Source: Bradyrhizobium sp. CCBAU 53351 (GTDB taxonomy: Bacteria > Pseudomonadota > Alphaproteobacteria > Rhizobiales > Xanthobacteraceae). Taken from it: a stretch of DNA of 64,000 bases. The notes under the pieces were generated by a model. The model was not told the DNA's origin. It saw only the letters and a list, made by a program, of their open reading frames with translations, and made no database searches. The DNA lies in the NCBI RefSeq assembly GCF_015291745.1, contig NZ_CP030059.1:2197501-2261500 (forward strand), in the 5' to 3' direction. Every line of letters starts with the position of its first letter. The stretch's first letter is position 1. The position numbers and the translations under genes are program-made. Below, in pieces: positions 54,005-62,679 of the stretch.

Positions 54005-54997
54005 ATGAAGCGTTTGATTGGGGCTGCGTCAGCGGCGTTGATGCTGTTCGCGGCCATGCCCGCGCAGGCAGCCGACAAGGTCGTGCTGATGCTGAATTGG
54101 TACGTCTATGGCGAGCACGCGCCGTTCTACTACGGCAAGGCCAAGGGCATCTATGCCGCCGAGGGCATCGACCTCGAGATCCAGGAAGGCCGCGGCTCGG
54201 CTGCGACCACGCAGGCCGTCGCGGCGAAGACCGCCGATTTCGGCTATGTCGACGTGCCCACTATGATGCGCGCGGCGATCAAGGGCGCGCCCGTGGTCGC
54301 GACCGGCGTGCTGCTGCAGACCTCACCGATGTCCGCCATGGGCTTCGTCGACAAGAACATCAGGAAGCCCGAGGACATCAAGGGCAAGACGGTGGCGATC
54401 ACGCCCGCGGATTCCATGACCCAGATCTGGCCGCTGTTTCTGAAGAAGACCGGCCTGAAGGAGAGCGACTTCCAGACGGTTGCCGGCGACGGCCAGACCA
54501 AGCTCAATGCCGTCATCAACGGCCAGGCTGATCTGCTGCTCGGCTATGTCATGGATCAGTCCATGAAGATCAAGGACGCCACCGGCAAGGACGTTTATCC
54601 GATCAAGTTCGCCGACTACGGCATCAACATGGTTTCCTCCGGAATCATCGCCAACACCGATTACGTGAAGGCCAATGCCGACCTCGTCCGCCGCTTCATG
54701 TCGGCGACGACCAAGGCCGTCGAGGCCGCCGAGAAGGAGCCGAAGGCGGCAGCGCAATCGATCCTCGATGCCAACCCCAAGGGCGGCAAGATCGACACGC
54801 TGACGCAAGGTTTCGAGCTGACCATCCCGCTCTACCGGACCGCGGAGACCAAGACCAAGCGGCCTTTCCAGGTCACCGATCAGAACATGACGGAAACGGT
54901 CAATCTGCTGGTTGAATATGGCGGGCTGGATGCCAAGGCCAAGGACCACCCGAAGGCCTTCTACACCAATGATTACCTGCCGAAGAGCGGTTCGTGA
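54005..54997 (+). CDS. ABC transporter substrate-binding protein (NMT1/ThiY-like)
   Basis: 330 aa with a Sec signal peptide (LIGAASAALMLFAAMPAQAA). ATG at 54005 after AAGGGAGAG. Mature motifs: MLNWYVYGEHAPFYYGKAKG, QEGRGSAATTQAVAAKTADF, MMRAAIKGAPVVATG and GKTVAITPADSMTQ. These fit the NMT1 family that binds thiamine precursors, sulfonates or similar amphipathic compounds. Ligand identity is open. Confidence 0.88.
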   Translation: MKRLIGAASAALMLFAAMPAQAADKVVLMLNWYVYGEHAPFYYGKAKGIYAAEGIDLEIQEGRGSAATTQAVAAKTADFGYVDVPTMMRAAIKGAPVVATGVLLQTSPMSAMGFVDKNIRKPEDIKGKTVAITPADSMTQIWPLFLKKTGLKESDFQTVAGDGQTKLNAVINGQADLLLGYVMDQSMKIKDATGKDVYPIKFADYGINMVSSGIIANTDYVKANADLVRRFMSATTKAVEAAEKEPKAAAQSILDANPKGGKIDTLTQGFELTIPLYRTAETKTKRPFQVTDQNMTETVNLLVEYGGLDAKAKDHPKAFYTNDYLPKSGS

Positions 54998-55013
54998 GCG
55001 ATGATTTTCCGCT

Positions 55014-55039
55014 GTCGTCCCTGCGTTCGCAGGGACGAC
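55014..55039 (+). repeat. Intercistronic stem-loop between binding-protein and ATPase genes
   Basis: GTCGTCCCTGCG (55014-55025) and CGCAGGGACGAC (55028-55039) are perfect 12-bp arms with a 2-nt centre. It lies 16 nt after the binding-protein stop; no T-run. Confidence 0.65.
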
Positions 55040-55056
55040 GGTTGGAGAGAGGTGAG

Positions 55057-55899
55057 ATGAACCCAGCGACCAAGCCAATCGATATGCAACCGTCCACCCA
55101 TCTGCGCCTGGTCTCAGACCGCGCGGGCGATGCTTCGGGCATCAGACTATCGGGCGTGTCCAAGACCTACCGGACGCGCGATGGCGACGTGCCGTCGCTG
55201 CGGCCGCTCGACTTCCATATCAATGACGGCGAGTTCTTCGTCGTGGTCGGCCCCTCCGGCTGCGGCAAGTCTACGCTGCTCAAGCTGATCTCGGGATTGC
55301 TGCCGCCGACGTCGGGCGAGATCCTGGTCGAGGGCGAGAAGGTGACGACGCCGCACGGCAATGTCGGCATCGTCTTCCAGAACGCGTTGCTGCTGCCCTG
55401 GCGCAACATCCTGAGCAACGTGATGTTGCCGATCGACATGAAGCGACTGCCGCGGCAGGAATACCTCGATCGCGCCAAGTCACTGTTGAAGCTGGTCGGT
55501 CTCGAGGGCTTCGAGAAGAAGCTGCCCTGGCAGCTCTCCGGCGGCATGCAGCAGCGCGCTTCGATCTGCCGAGCGCTGGTGCACGATCCCAGGATCATGC
55601 TGATGGACGAGCCGTTCGGCGCGCTCGATGCGCTGACGCGCGAGCGCATGAACGTCGAGCTGATGCGAATCCAGCGCGAGACGAAGAAGACCGTGCTGTT
55701 GATCACGCATTCGATTCCGGAAGCCGTGTTCCTCGCCGACCGCGTGCTGGTCATGACCGAGCGCCCCGGCGCAATCGCCGCGATCTACGACGTGCCGCTG
55801 CCGCGCCCGCGCTCGCTCGACGTGATGGCCGACCCAGTGTTCACCGAGCTCGTGCAGCGCATCCGCAAGCATTTCTTCTCGCAAGGGGCGTTGGATTAG
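55057..55899 (+). CDS. ABC transporter ATP-binding protein
   Basis: 280 aa. ATG at 55057 is preferred (GAGAGGTGAG upstream); an in-frame start at 54994 lies inside the hairpin region. Walker A GPSGCGKSTLLKL, Q-loop FQNALLLPW, signature QLSGGMQQRASICRAL, Walker B ILMLMDEPF-like as IMLMDEPFGALDALT, and His in LLITHSIPEAV. It powers the importer with the permease at 53144. Together the three genes form one operon. Confidence 0.9.
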   Translation: MNPATKPIDMQPSTHLRLVSDRAGDASGIRLSGVSKTYRTRDGDVPSLRPLDFHINDGEFFVVVGPSGCGKSTLLKLISGLLPPTSGEILVEGEKVTTPHGNVGIVFQNALLLPWRNILSNVMLPIDMKRLPRQEYLDRAKSLLKLVGLEGFEKKLPWQLSGGMQQRASICRALVHDPRIMLMDEPFGALDALTRERMNVELMRIQRETKKTVLLITHSIPEAVFLADRVLVMTERPGAIAAIYDVPLPRPRSLDVMADPVFTELVQRIRKHFFSQGALD

Positions 55900-55941
55900 A
55901 GTGGTCATCGGATTCTCATTGATCGCCTCAAGCGCGGTGCG

Positions 55942-56060
55942 CTCCCTCCCCCGCTTGCGGGGGAGGGTTGGGGAGAGGGTGTCTCCACTCGCGAGAACCC
56001 CCCGGAAGAGAAAGCCTTCACCCGGCGCTTTGCGCCGACCTCTCCCGCAAGCGGGAGAGG
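55942..56060. repeat. GC-rich hairpin repeat (CTCCCCCGC...GCGGGAGAG type)
   Basis: Arm CCTCCCCCGC/GCGGGGGAGG at the left end and CTCTCCCGC/GCGGGAGAG at the right end, with GGTTGGGGAGAGGG between. It lies between the ATPase gene and the enolase-superfamily gene. Similar elements are frequent in alphaproteobacterial intergenic regions. Confidence 0.65.
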
Positions 56061-56102
56061 TGCAACGCCGCCTGAGCTGCATCTCGGGAAAGAACTAACA
56101 CC

Positions 56103-57500
56103 ATGGCGCCGCGCCTGAAGCTGCGAGACATCGCCTTCTTCGAACGTCCCGTGCATTTCGCGCGGCCGTTCCGCTTCGGCGCGATTACAATTAATGCAAC
56201 GCCGCAGCTCTTCGTGAGGGTCGAGATCGAGGTCGAGGGCAGGGGCGTTGAGGTCGGCGCCAGCGCCGAGCTGCTGGTGCCGAAATGGTTCGACAAGCGG
56301 CCGGAGCTGTCGCCGGCGCAGACGGTCGACGGGCTGCGACGGTCGCTGGAGATCGCGCGCGGGCTCTATCTGGCGAGCACGGGATATCAGACGGCGTTCG
56401 GTCTGCACGCCTCGTGCATGAATGCCCAGGTCGCGGCTTGCGCGAAAGAGAACATTCCGCTGCTTGCCGCCGCGTATGGTCCCGCGGAAATCGACAAGGC
56501 AATCCTCGATGCGCTGCTGCGCGCCGCAGAGACAAGCTTTTTCCGCGGAATGGCCGCGAACGTCGCCGGCATCGATGCGCGGCTTTCTCCTGACCTGAGC
56601 GAGAGGGACATCACGACTTTTCTCGCCAGCCGGGTGCCGCTGCAGCGTGTTGCTATCAGGCATACGGTTGGTCTCGATGATACGATCGAAGGCGAGGGCG
56701 GCGTTGCCGACTCGCGCGAGAGCGCTGGTGCTCGTTACTACAAGCTCAAGCTGTCCGGCGACCCCGTCGCCGATGGGGCGCGCCTGGCGCGGATCGGCAA
56801 GGAGCTCGATATGTTGGGGGGTGACACCAGCGTCACGCTCGATGCCAATGAGCAATATGCCGACCTTGCCCCGTTGCAGGCCTTGATGGACCGGCTCGAT
56901 CATGACGCCGCGCTGCGGCCGATCGCCTCGCGCTTGCTCTATGTCGAACAGCCGATGCCGCGCGATATCACGCGGCAGTCCCCGCTCGGCGCTCTAGCCG
57001 CCCGCGGTTTCATCGTCGACGAAGCCGACGATTCCTACGATGCCTTCCCGGCGGCGCGGGCGCTCGGCTATCGCGGCATCTCCTCGAAGTCCTGCAAGGG
57101 CCTCTACAAATCCATCGTCAATGCAACGCGCGCAGCGAAATGGAGCGGGGAAGGCGAGCAGTTCTTCGTCTCCGGCGAGGACCTCACCTGCCAGGCCGGC
57201 CTTGCCGTGCAGCAGGACCTCGCGCTCGGCGCGTTTATCGGCGCCACCCACGCCGAGCGCAACGGCCATCATTATGTCGATGGCTTCGGTGAAACGCCTC
57301 TCGCCGAAGCGCAGGCCTTTGCCACCGCGCATCCCGATCTCTACGCCGATGCCGGGCAGGGCATCCGCCTCTCCATTCACGACGGCGATCTCCTGACGGG
57401 ATCGCTCCATGCTGCGGGCTTTGCGACGTCGGTCCATCCGGACTGGTCGGCGCTCAGCCCGCTCGAACAGCCAAAATCACCTAGGGAGCAATTGGCATGA
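56103..57500 (+). CDS. Enolase-superfamily (mandelate racemase/muconate lactonizing-like) enzyme
   Basis: 465 aa, longer than the usual 350-400. Catalytic KxK in YYKLKLSGD (Lys214, Lys216), metal ligands Asp247 (VTLDANEQY), Glu282 (YVEQPMPR) and Asp306-Glu307 (IVDEADDSY), and a Lys in SSKSCKG as candidate second base. The superfamily abstracts a proton alpha to a carboxylate, giving racemisation, dehydration or cycloisomerisation. It overlaps the Gfo/Idh/MocA gene by ATGA and begins a four-enzyme operon. Substrate unknown. Confidence 0.85.
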   Translation: MAPRLKLRDIAFFERPVHFARPFRFGAITINATPQLFVRVEIEVEGRGVEVGASAELLVPKWFDKRPELSPAQTVDGLRRSLEIARGLYLASTGYQTAFGLHASCMNAQVAACAKENIPLLAAAYGPAEIDKAILDALLRAAETSFFRGMAANVAGIDARLSPDLSERDITTFLASRVPLQRVAIRHTVGLDDTIEGEGGVADSRESAGARYYKLKLSGDPVADGARLARIGKELDMLGGDTSVTLDANEQYADLAPLQALMDRLDHDAALRPIASRLLYVEQPMPRDITRQSPLGALAARGFIVDEADDSYDAFPAARALGYRGISSKSCKGLYKSIVNATRAAKWSGEGEQFFVSGEDLTCQAGLAVQQDLALGAFIGATHAERNGHHYVDGFGETPLAEAQAFATAHPDLYADAGQGIRLSIHDGDLLTGSLHAAGFATSVHPDWSALSPLEQPKSPREQLA

Positions 57501-58648
57501 CCACCCAACGCCTCGGTCTCATCATGAACGGCGTCACCGGCCGCATGGGGCTCAACCAACATCTGATCCGCTCGATCGTCGCGATCCGCGAGCGGGGCGG
57601 GGTGCGCCTGAAGAACGGCGATCGCGTCATGCCGGATCCGATCCTGGTTGGCCGCAGCGCCGAGAAGGTCGAGGCGCTCGCCAAGCGTTACAACATCACG
57701 CGCTGGACCACCGATCTCGATGCCGCGCTCGCCGACAAGAACGACACCATGTTCTTCGACGCCGCGACCACACAGGCGCGGCCGGGACTGCTGACCCAGG
57801 CCATCAATGCCGGCAAGCACGTCTATTGCGAGAAGCCGATCGCGACGAATTTCGAGGAGGCGCTCGAGGTCGTGAAGCTGGCGAACGCCAAGGGCGTCAA
57901 GCACGGCACGGTGCAGGACAAGCTGTTCCTGCCCGGCCTGAAGAAGATCGCCTTCCTGCGCGACTCCGGCTTCTTCGGTCGCATCCTCTCGGTGCGCGGC
58001 GAGTTCGGCTATTGGGTGTTCGAAGGCGGCTGGCAGGAGGCGCAGCGGCCATCCTGGAACTACCGCGACGAGGACGGCGGCGGCATCATTCTCGACATGG
58101 TCTGCCACTGGCGCTATGTGCTCGACAACCTCTTCGGCAACGTCCAGAGCGTGAGCTGCATCGGCAATACCGACATTCCCGAGCGTTTCGACGAGCAGGG
58201 CAAGAAGTACAAGGCGACCGCGGACGATTCCGCCTACGCGACGTTCCAGCTCGAGGGCGGCATCATCGCCCACATCAACATGTCCTGGGTGACGCGCGTC
58301 TATCGCGACGACCTCGTCACCTTCCAGGTCGACGGCACGCTCGGCTCGGCGGTCGCGGGCCTCTCCGACTGCATGATCCAGGCGCGGCAGGCGACCCCGA
58401 GGCCGGTGTGGAATCCCGACGAGAAGCGGCTGCATGATTTCTACGGCGACTGGCAGAAGCTGCCCGACAATGTCGCTTACGACAACGGCTTCAAGGAGCA
58501 GTGGGAGATGTTCATCCGCCACGTCTACGAGGATGCCCCCTACAAGTTCACGCTGCTTGAAGGCGTCAAGGGCGTGCAACTCGCCGAATGCGCGCTGAAG
58601 AGCTGGAAGGAGCGGCGCTGGATCGACGTCGCGCCAATCAAGGCCTGA
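57497..58648 (+). CDS. Gfo/Idh/MocA-family oxidoreductase
   Basis: 383 aa. NAD-binding fold begins GLIMNGVTGRMGLNQHLIRS, slightly atypical but with the glycine pattern. The signature CEKPIA-type motif is HVYCEKPIATNFEEALEV with the catalytic Lys. Substrate-domain pattern GGGIILDMVCHWRYVLDNLF supplies Asp and His. These enzymes oxidise or reduce sugar or cyclitol hydroxyls. Start overlaps the upstream gene. In sugar catabolic clusters this family is often paired with DUF993 and TIM-barrel isomerases, as here. Confidence 0.88.
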   Translation: MTTQRLGLIMNGVTGRMGLNQHLIRSIVAIRERGGVRLKNGDRVMPDPILVGRSAEKVEALAKRYNITRWTTDLDAALADKNDTMFFDAATTQARPGLLTQAINAGKHVYCEKPIATNFEEALEVVKLANAKGVKHGTVQDKLFLPGLKKIAFLRDSGFFGRILSVRGEFGYWVFEGGWQEAQRPSWNYRDEDGGGIILDMVCHWRYVLDNLFGNVQSVSCIGNTDIPERFDEQGKKYKATADDSAYATFQLEGGIIAHINMSWVTRVYRDDLVTFQVDGTLGSAVAGLSDCMIQARQATPRPVWNPDEKRLHDFYGDWQKLPDNVAYDNGFKEQWEMFIRHVYEDAPYKFTLLEGVKGVQLAECALKSWKERRWIDVAPIKA

Positions 58649-58658
58649 GGAGGGACAC

Positions 58659-59849
58659 ATGAACAAGCCCGTCCAACCCATGTCGTCGTTGTCCCTGAAG
58701 CTGCCGAAGGCCGATCGCTCGATCGAGACTTACCGGTTAGCTGCCTCGCGCACGTTTCCCGCAAAGCTCGAGGGGCCGCTGAACCGTATCGCGTTCTCCG
58801 CGGTGCATACCGTGGCCGATCCCTTCGCGGACAATGATCCCTGGCTCTCGGTTGCCGTCGACTGGGACAAGACCATCGCCTTTCGCGAACACGTCTGGGA
58901 CCTCGGCCTCGGCGTTGCCGAAGCGATGGACACCGCGCAGCGCGGCATGGGGCTGGATTGGCCGACCTCGCTCGAGCTGATCACGCGCTCGGTCGGCGCC
59001 GCCAAGCGGCGCAACGCGCTGGTGTTCTCGGGCGCCGGCACCGATCATCTCGCGGTCGAGGACGCCGGGAGCCTCGATGATGTGATCCGCGCCTATGAGG
59101 AGCAGATTTCGGCCGTCGAGAAGGTCGGCGGCCGCATCATCCTGATGGCCTCGCGTGCCCTGGCGAAACTCGGCCGCGACGCCGACGACTACGCCAAGGT
59201 CTATGACCGCGTGCTGTCGCAAGTCCGCGAGCCCGTGATCATCCATTGGCTCGGCGACATGTTCGATCCAGCGCTGTCAGGATATTGGGGCACCGGGGAT
59301 CTCGACAAGGCGATGGACACGGCCGTCGCCATTATCAACGGCAACGCCGCCAAGGTTGACGGCGTCAAGGTCTCGCTGCTCGACAAGCAGCGCGAGATCG
59401 ACATGCGCCGTCGTCTCGACAAGCGCATCAAGATGTATACCGGCGATGATTTCAACTATGCGGAGCTGATCGCCGGCGACAGCGAAGGCTTTTCACACGC
59501 GCTGCTCGGCATCTTCGATGCCATCGCACCGGCGGCGTCCTATGCGCTGTCGCGGTTAGCTGCCGGCGACGAGGCCGGCTTCCACGACGTGCTGGGGCCG
59601 ACCGTGCCGCTGTCGCGCCACATCTTCAAGGCGCCGACGCGCTTCTACAAGACCGGCGTCGTGTTCATGGCCTACCTTAATGGCCACCAGGACCATTTCA
59701 CCATGGTCGGGGGACAGGAGAGCACGCGCTCCACGCTGCATCTCGCAGAGCTGTTCCGTCTCGCCGACAAGGCCGGCCTGCTCGCCAATCCTGAACTCGC
59801 GACGCAGCGGATGAAGACCGTGCTCGCTACCCACGGTATCGAATCCTGA
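58659..59849 (+). CDS. DUF993 family protein, dihydrodipicolinate synthase-like barrel
   Basis: 396 aa; GAGGAGGGA precedes the ATG. Patterns include RIAFSAVHTVADPFADNDPW, GRIILMASRALAKLGRDADD, VIIHWLGDMFDPALSGYW and VKVSLLDKQREIDMRRRLD. This matches the DUF993 group, which has a DHDPS-like TIM barrel; VKVSLLD holds a Lys in the place of a Schiff-base Lys. The reaction is not established, an aldolase or dehydratase being likely. Its stop overlaps the next start by one base. Confidence 0.82.
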   Translation: MNKPVQPMSSLSLKLPKADRSIETYRLAASRTFPAKLEGPLNRIAFSAVHTVADPFADNDPWLSVAVDWDKTIAFREHVWDLGLGVAEAMDTAQRGMGLDWPTSLELITRSVGAAKRRNALVFSGAGTDHLAVEDAGSLDDVIRAYEEQISAVEKVGGRIILMASRALAKLGRDADDYAKVYDRVLSQVREPVIIHWLGDMFDPALSGYWGTGDLDKAMDTAVAIINGNAAKVDGVKVSLLDKQREIDMRRRLDKRIKMYTGDDFNYAELIAGDSEGFSHALLGIFDAIAPAASYALSRLAAGDEAGFHDVLGPTVPLSRHIFKAPTRFYKTGVVFMAYLNGHQDHFTMVGGQESTRSTLHLAELFRLADKAGLLANPELATQRMKTVLATHGIES

Positions 59850-60712
59850 TGCGCGATTTCTCGTCCGACCATCGCTGGCTGTCGCTGAACACCGCGACCG
59901 TCCGCAAGCAGGGTAACCTCATCGAAATCATCGAGGCCTGTGCCAGGCACGGCGTCCGCGCCATCGATCCCTGGCGCGACCAGGTTGCGTCCGTCGGTCT
60001 GGAGCGTGCCGCGCGCGCGGTGCGGGATGCCGGCCTCGATCTCTCAGGCTATTGCCGCGGCGGCATGTTCACCTCGGACGCTTCGCGCCGGGGCGAGGTC
60101 CGCGACGACAACCGCCGCTGCGTCGACGAAGCCAAGGCGCTGGGCGCGCCCTGCATCGTTCTCGTCGTCGGCGGCCTGCCGCAATATTCGCGGCCGGGCA
60201 GCGATGCGTCGAAGGACATCGCGGCAGCGCGCGGGCAGGTCGAGGAGGCGCTGGCCGACATGCTCGACTATGCCAAACAGGCAAAGCTGCCGCTGGCCAT
60301 CGAGCCCTTGCATCCCGCTTATGCGGCCGACCGTGCCTGCGTGAACACGACAAAGCAGGCGCTCGATATCTGCGACCGGCTCGACCCCGGCCGCACCGGC
60401 ATGCTCGGCGTCGCGCTCGACGTCTATCACATCTGGTGGGATCCGGATCTGATGGAGCAGATCGCGCGTGCCGGTCAGGATCGCCTGCTGGCCTTCCACG
60501 TCTGCGACTGGCTGGTGCCGACCAGGGACATCCTCAACGACCGCGGCATGATGGGCGACGGCGTCATCGACATCAAATCTGTGCGTGCTGCGGTCGAGGC
60601 GCAGGGCTTTGCCGGCTATTCCGAGATCGAGATCTTTTCCAACGATTGGTGGGGCAAGCCGATGGACGAGGTGCTCAGCACCTGCATCACCAGGCACAAG
60701 ACGGTGGTGTAG
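59849..60712 (+). CDS. Sugar phosphate isomerase/epimerase family TIM-barrel protein
   Basis: 287 aa. The AP-endonuclease-2/xylose isomerase-like barrel shows metal-ligand patterns LAIEPLHPAYAADRAC (Glu, His), MLGVALDVYHIWWDPDL (Asp, His), LAFHVCDWLVPTRD (His, Asp) and GYSEIEIFSNDWW (Glu). It overlaps the DUF993 gene (TGATG). Probably acts on the product of the Gfo/DUF993 enzymes as an isomerase or epimerase. Last gene of the operon; about 100 bp then separate it from the convergent P450 gene. Confidence 0.88.
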   Translation: MRDFSSDHRWLSLNTATVRKQGNLIEIIEACARHGVRAIDPWRDQVASVGLERAARAVRDAGLDLSGYCRGGMFTSDASRRGEVRDDNRRCVDEAKALGAPCIVLVVGGLPQYSRPGSDASKDIAAARGQVEEALADMLDYAKQAKLPLAIEPLHPAYAADRACVNTTKQALDICDRLDPGRTGMLGVALDVYHIWWDPDLMEQIARAGQDRLLAFHVCDWLVPTRDILNDRGMMGDGVIDIKSVRAAVEAQGFAGYSEIEIFSNDWWGKPMDEVLSTCITRHKTVV

Positions 60713-60811
60713 GTAATTTGACACCGTGCGCCTGCCCGTCTGATTGACGAGTTGAATCAGAGGGTTGGCTACTGTGCATGGGGTTGTTTTCGCAATTTTT
60801 GTTTTGGCGCC

Positions 60812-62032
60812 TCAGCCGATCGTGCAGGGCACGCTCAAAAAGCCGCGAAACCGCACCCGGCCGCCCCGCACCGGCTGTCCACTCACGGCATAGTTCGGGA
60901 AGCGCGCCAGGAAGCGCGAGATCGCGATCGCGCCTTCCAGCCGCGCCAGCGCCATGCCTGCGCATTGATGCGCGCCGGTGGCGAAGGCGAGGTGCCGGTT
61001 TGGCGTACGCGCGACGTCGAAGCGTTCGGGGTCCGGAAACTGCGCGGGATCGCGGTTGGCCGCGCCGATGCACAGCGTCACCGAGGTGCCGGCTTCGAGC
61101 ATGACGCCGCCGAGCTCGACGCGCTCGGTTGTCATGCGGTTGCCGAGCTGGTTCGAGCTCTCGTAGCGCAGCATCTCCTCGACGGCCGTCTTGATCAGGT
61201 CCGGATGGTCGATCAGGCGCTGCTTCTGGTCGGGATTGCGGTCCAGCGCGACGAGGCCGTTGCCGATCAGGTTGGTCGTGGTCTCGTGGCCGGCATTGAG
61301 CAGGAAGATGCAATTGTGCAGCAACTCCTTCTCGGTCAGCCGCTCGCCATTCTCCTCGCCCTGGATGAGCCGCGTCAGCACGTCACGCTCGGCATTGCCC
61401 GGCTTCGCACGCCGGCGCGCCACTAGCGTTTCCAGATAGGCCAGGAAATCCGTCACCGCCTTGTTGCCGCGCGCGGCGGCGTCGGGCGACACGACGGGTT
61501 CGAGCGCCCCGAGGATCGCCAGCGACCAGTCGCGCAGCGGCCCGCGTTCCTCGTGAGGCACGTCGAGCAGATTGCCGATCACCTCGATCGGAATCGAGGC
61601 TGCGAAGTCCTCGATCAGCTCGCACGCGCCCTTGGTTGCGATGGCGTCGAGCAGGCCGTCGACCAGCTTGATGAGATCGCCCTCCATCCCAGCAATTGCA
61701 CGCGGTGACAGCGCCCCCATGATCAGGCGCCGCACGCGCGTGTGCGCCGGCGGATCGTTGAAGACAAGGCTGGTGGTGTGGTGCTCGTAGAGCGGGGTGT
61801 CGCCGTATTTCGGCGCGAACTCGCGCTTCTTGTCCGAGCTGAACGACTTCGTGTTCTTGTAGGTCGTGACGAGATCGTCGTAACGGGTCAGGAACACGGT
61901 GCCATTCGGCAGGCGCTTGACCGGCTCGTTCTCCCGCAGTGCACGATAGGTCGGATAGGGGTTGTCGTAGAACTCGGGCGTCAGCTTCTCGAGGTCGAAG
62001 CTTGCCGCCAGCTCCTTCGCATCTGCGTTCAT
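60812..62032 (-). CDS. Cytochrome P450
   Basis: 406 aa soluble bacterial P450. Haem ligand Cys357 in FATGAHQCAGMALARLEG, I-helix oxygen motif LLNAGHETTTNLIGNG with Thr, and K-helix ExxR in EMLRYESSNQ. The pattern DPAQFPDPERFDVAR precedes the haem loop. It needs a ferredoxin and reductase, neither of which is adjacent. It diverges from a split ThDP decarboxylase over about 100 bp. The substrate is unknown. Confidence 0.92.
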   Translation of the reverse strand: MNADAKELAASFDLEKLTPEFYDNPYPTYRALRENEPVKRLPNGTVFLTRYDDLVTTYKNTKSFSSDKKREFAPKYGDTPLYEHHTTSLVFNDPPAHTRVRRLIMGALSPRAIAGMEGDLIKLVDGLLDAIATKGACELIEDFAASIPIEVIGNLLDVPHEERGPLRDWSLAILGALEPVVSPDAAARGNKAVTDFLAYLETLVARRRAKPGNAERDVLTRLIQGEENGERLTEKELLHNCIFLLNAGHETTTNLIGNGLVALDRNPDQKQRLIDHPDLIKTAVEEMLRYESSNQLGNRMTTERVELGGVMLEAGTSVTLCIGAANRDPAQFPDPERFDVARTPNRHLAFATGAHQCAGMALARLEGAIAISRFLARFPNYAVSGQPVRGGRVRFRGFLSVPCTIG

Positions 62033-62136
62033 CCCGTTATACTCGCCGGTTAAAGCCGATATGCCGTTTTTGTTGTTCGGTCGACGCGAGCATGCGTCTA
62101 CAGTCTTCGAACACTGCTAGCCGACCGGACAGGAAA

Positions 62137-62679
62137 ATGCACGCGCGCGCTGACGCTCCCGACACGGCCCCGACTTGGCCCGATGATATCTTTGCAACCC
62201 TGCAACGCTTCGACGTCCGCCAGGTGCCTTATGTGCCTGACGCAGGCCATTCGAAGCTGATCAACCGCGTGTTGGCCTCACCGACGATGCGCGGCATTCC
62301 CCTGACGACGGAGGAGGAGGGCGTTGCGCTCCTCGCCGGCGCCTGGACCGGCGGGCAGCGCGGCGTGCTGCTGATGCAGTCGAGCGGCGTCGGCAATTGC
62401 ATCAACATGCTGTCGCTGATCCCGATCCTGCGCTTTCCATTCCTCACCCTCGTGACCATGCGCGGCGAGTGGGGCGAGTTCAACCCGTGGCAGGTGCCGA
62501 TGGGATCGACCACGCAGGGCGTGTTCGAGCTCTCGGGCGTCCAGGTGCTGCGCGCCTCGCACGCGGCCGAGGTGCCGGCCGTGTTGGAGGCGGCTGCATC
62601 GCAGGCCTACAACGCGCTGACGCCCACCGCTGTCCTCCTGTCGCAGCGCCTGATCGGCGCTAAGGTTTTCACCAAATGA
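62137..62679 (+). CDS. ThDP decarboxylase, pyrimidine-binding subunit (sulfopyruvate/phosphonopyruvate decarboxylase alpha-like)
   Basis: 180 aa, one domain of a ThDP enzyme. AGGAAA precedes the ATG. The activating Glu is in LTTEEEGVALLAGAWTGG; other patterns are FDVRQVPYVPDAGHSKLINR and GVLLMQSSGVGNCINMLSLI, the latter typical of sulfopyruvate and phosphonopyruvate decarboxylase alpha domains. Its stop overlaps the start of the partner subunit. The complex should decarboxylate a 2-oxoacid to an aldehyde. Confidence 0.85.
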   Translation: MHARADAPDTAPTWPDDIFATLQRFDVRQVPYVPDAGHSKLINRVLASPTMRGIPLTTEEEGVALLAGAWTGGQRGVLLMQSSGVGNCINMLSLIPILRFPFLTLVTMRGEWGEFNPWQVPMGSTTQGVFELSGVQVLRASHAAEVPAVLEAAASQAYNALTPTAVLLSQRLIGAKVFTK

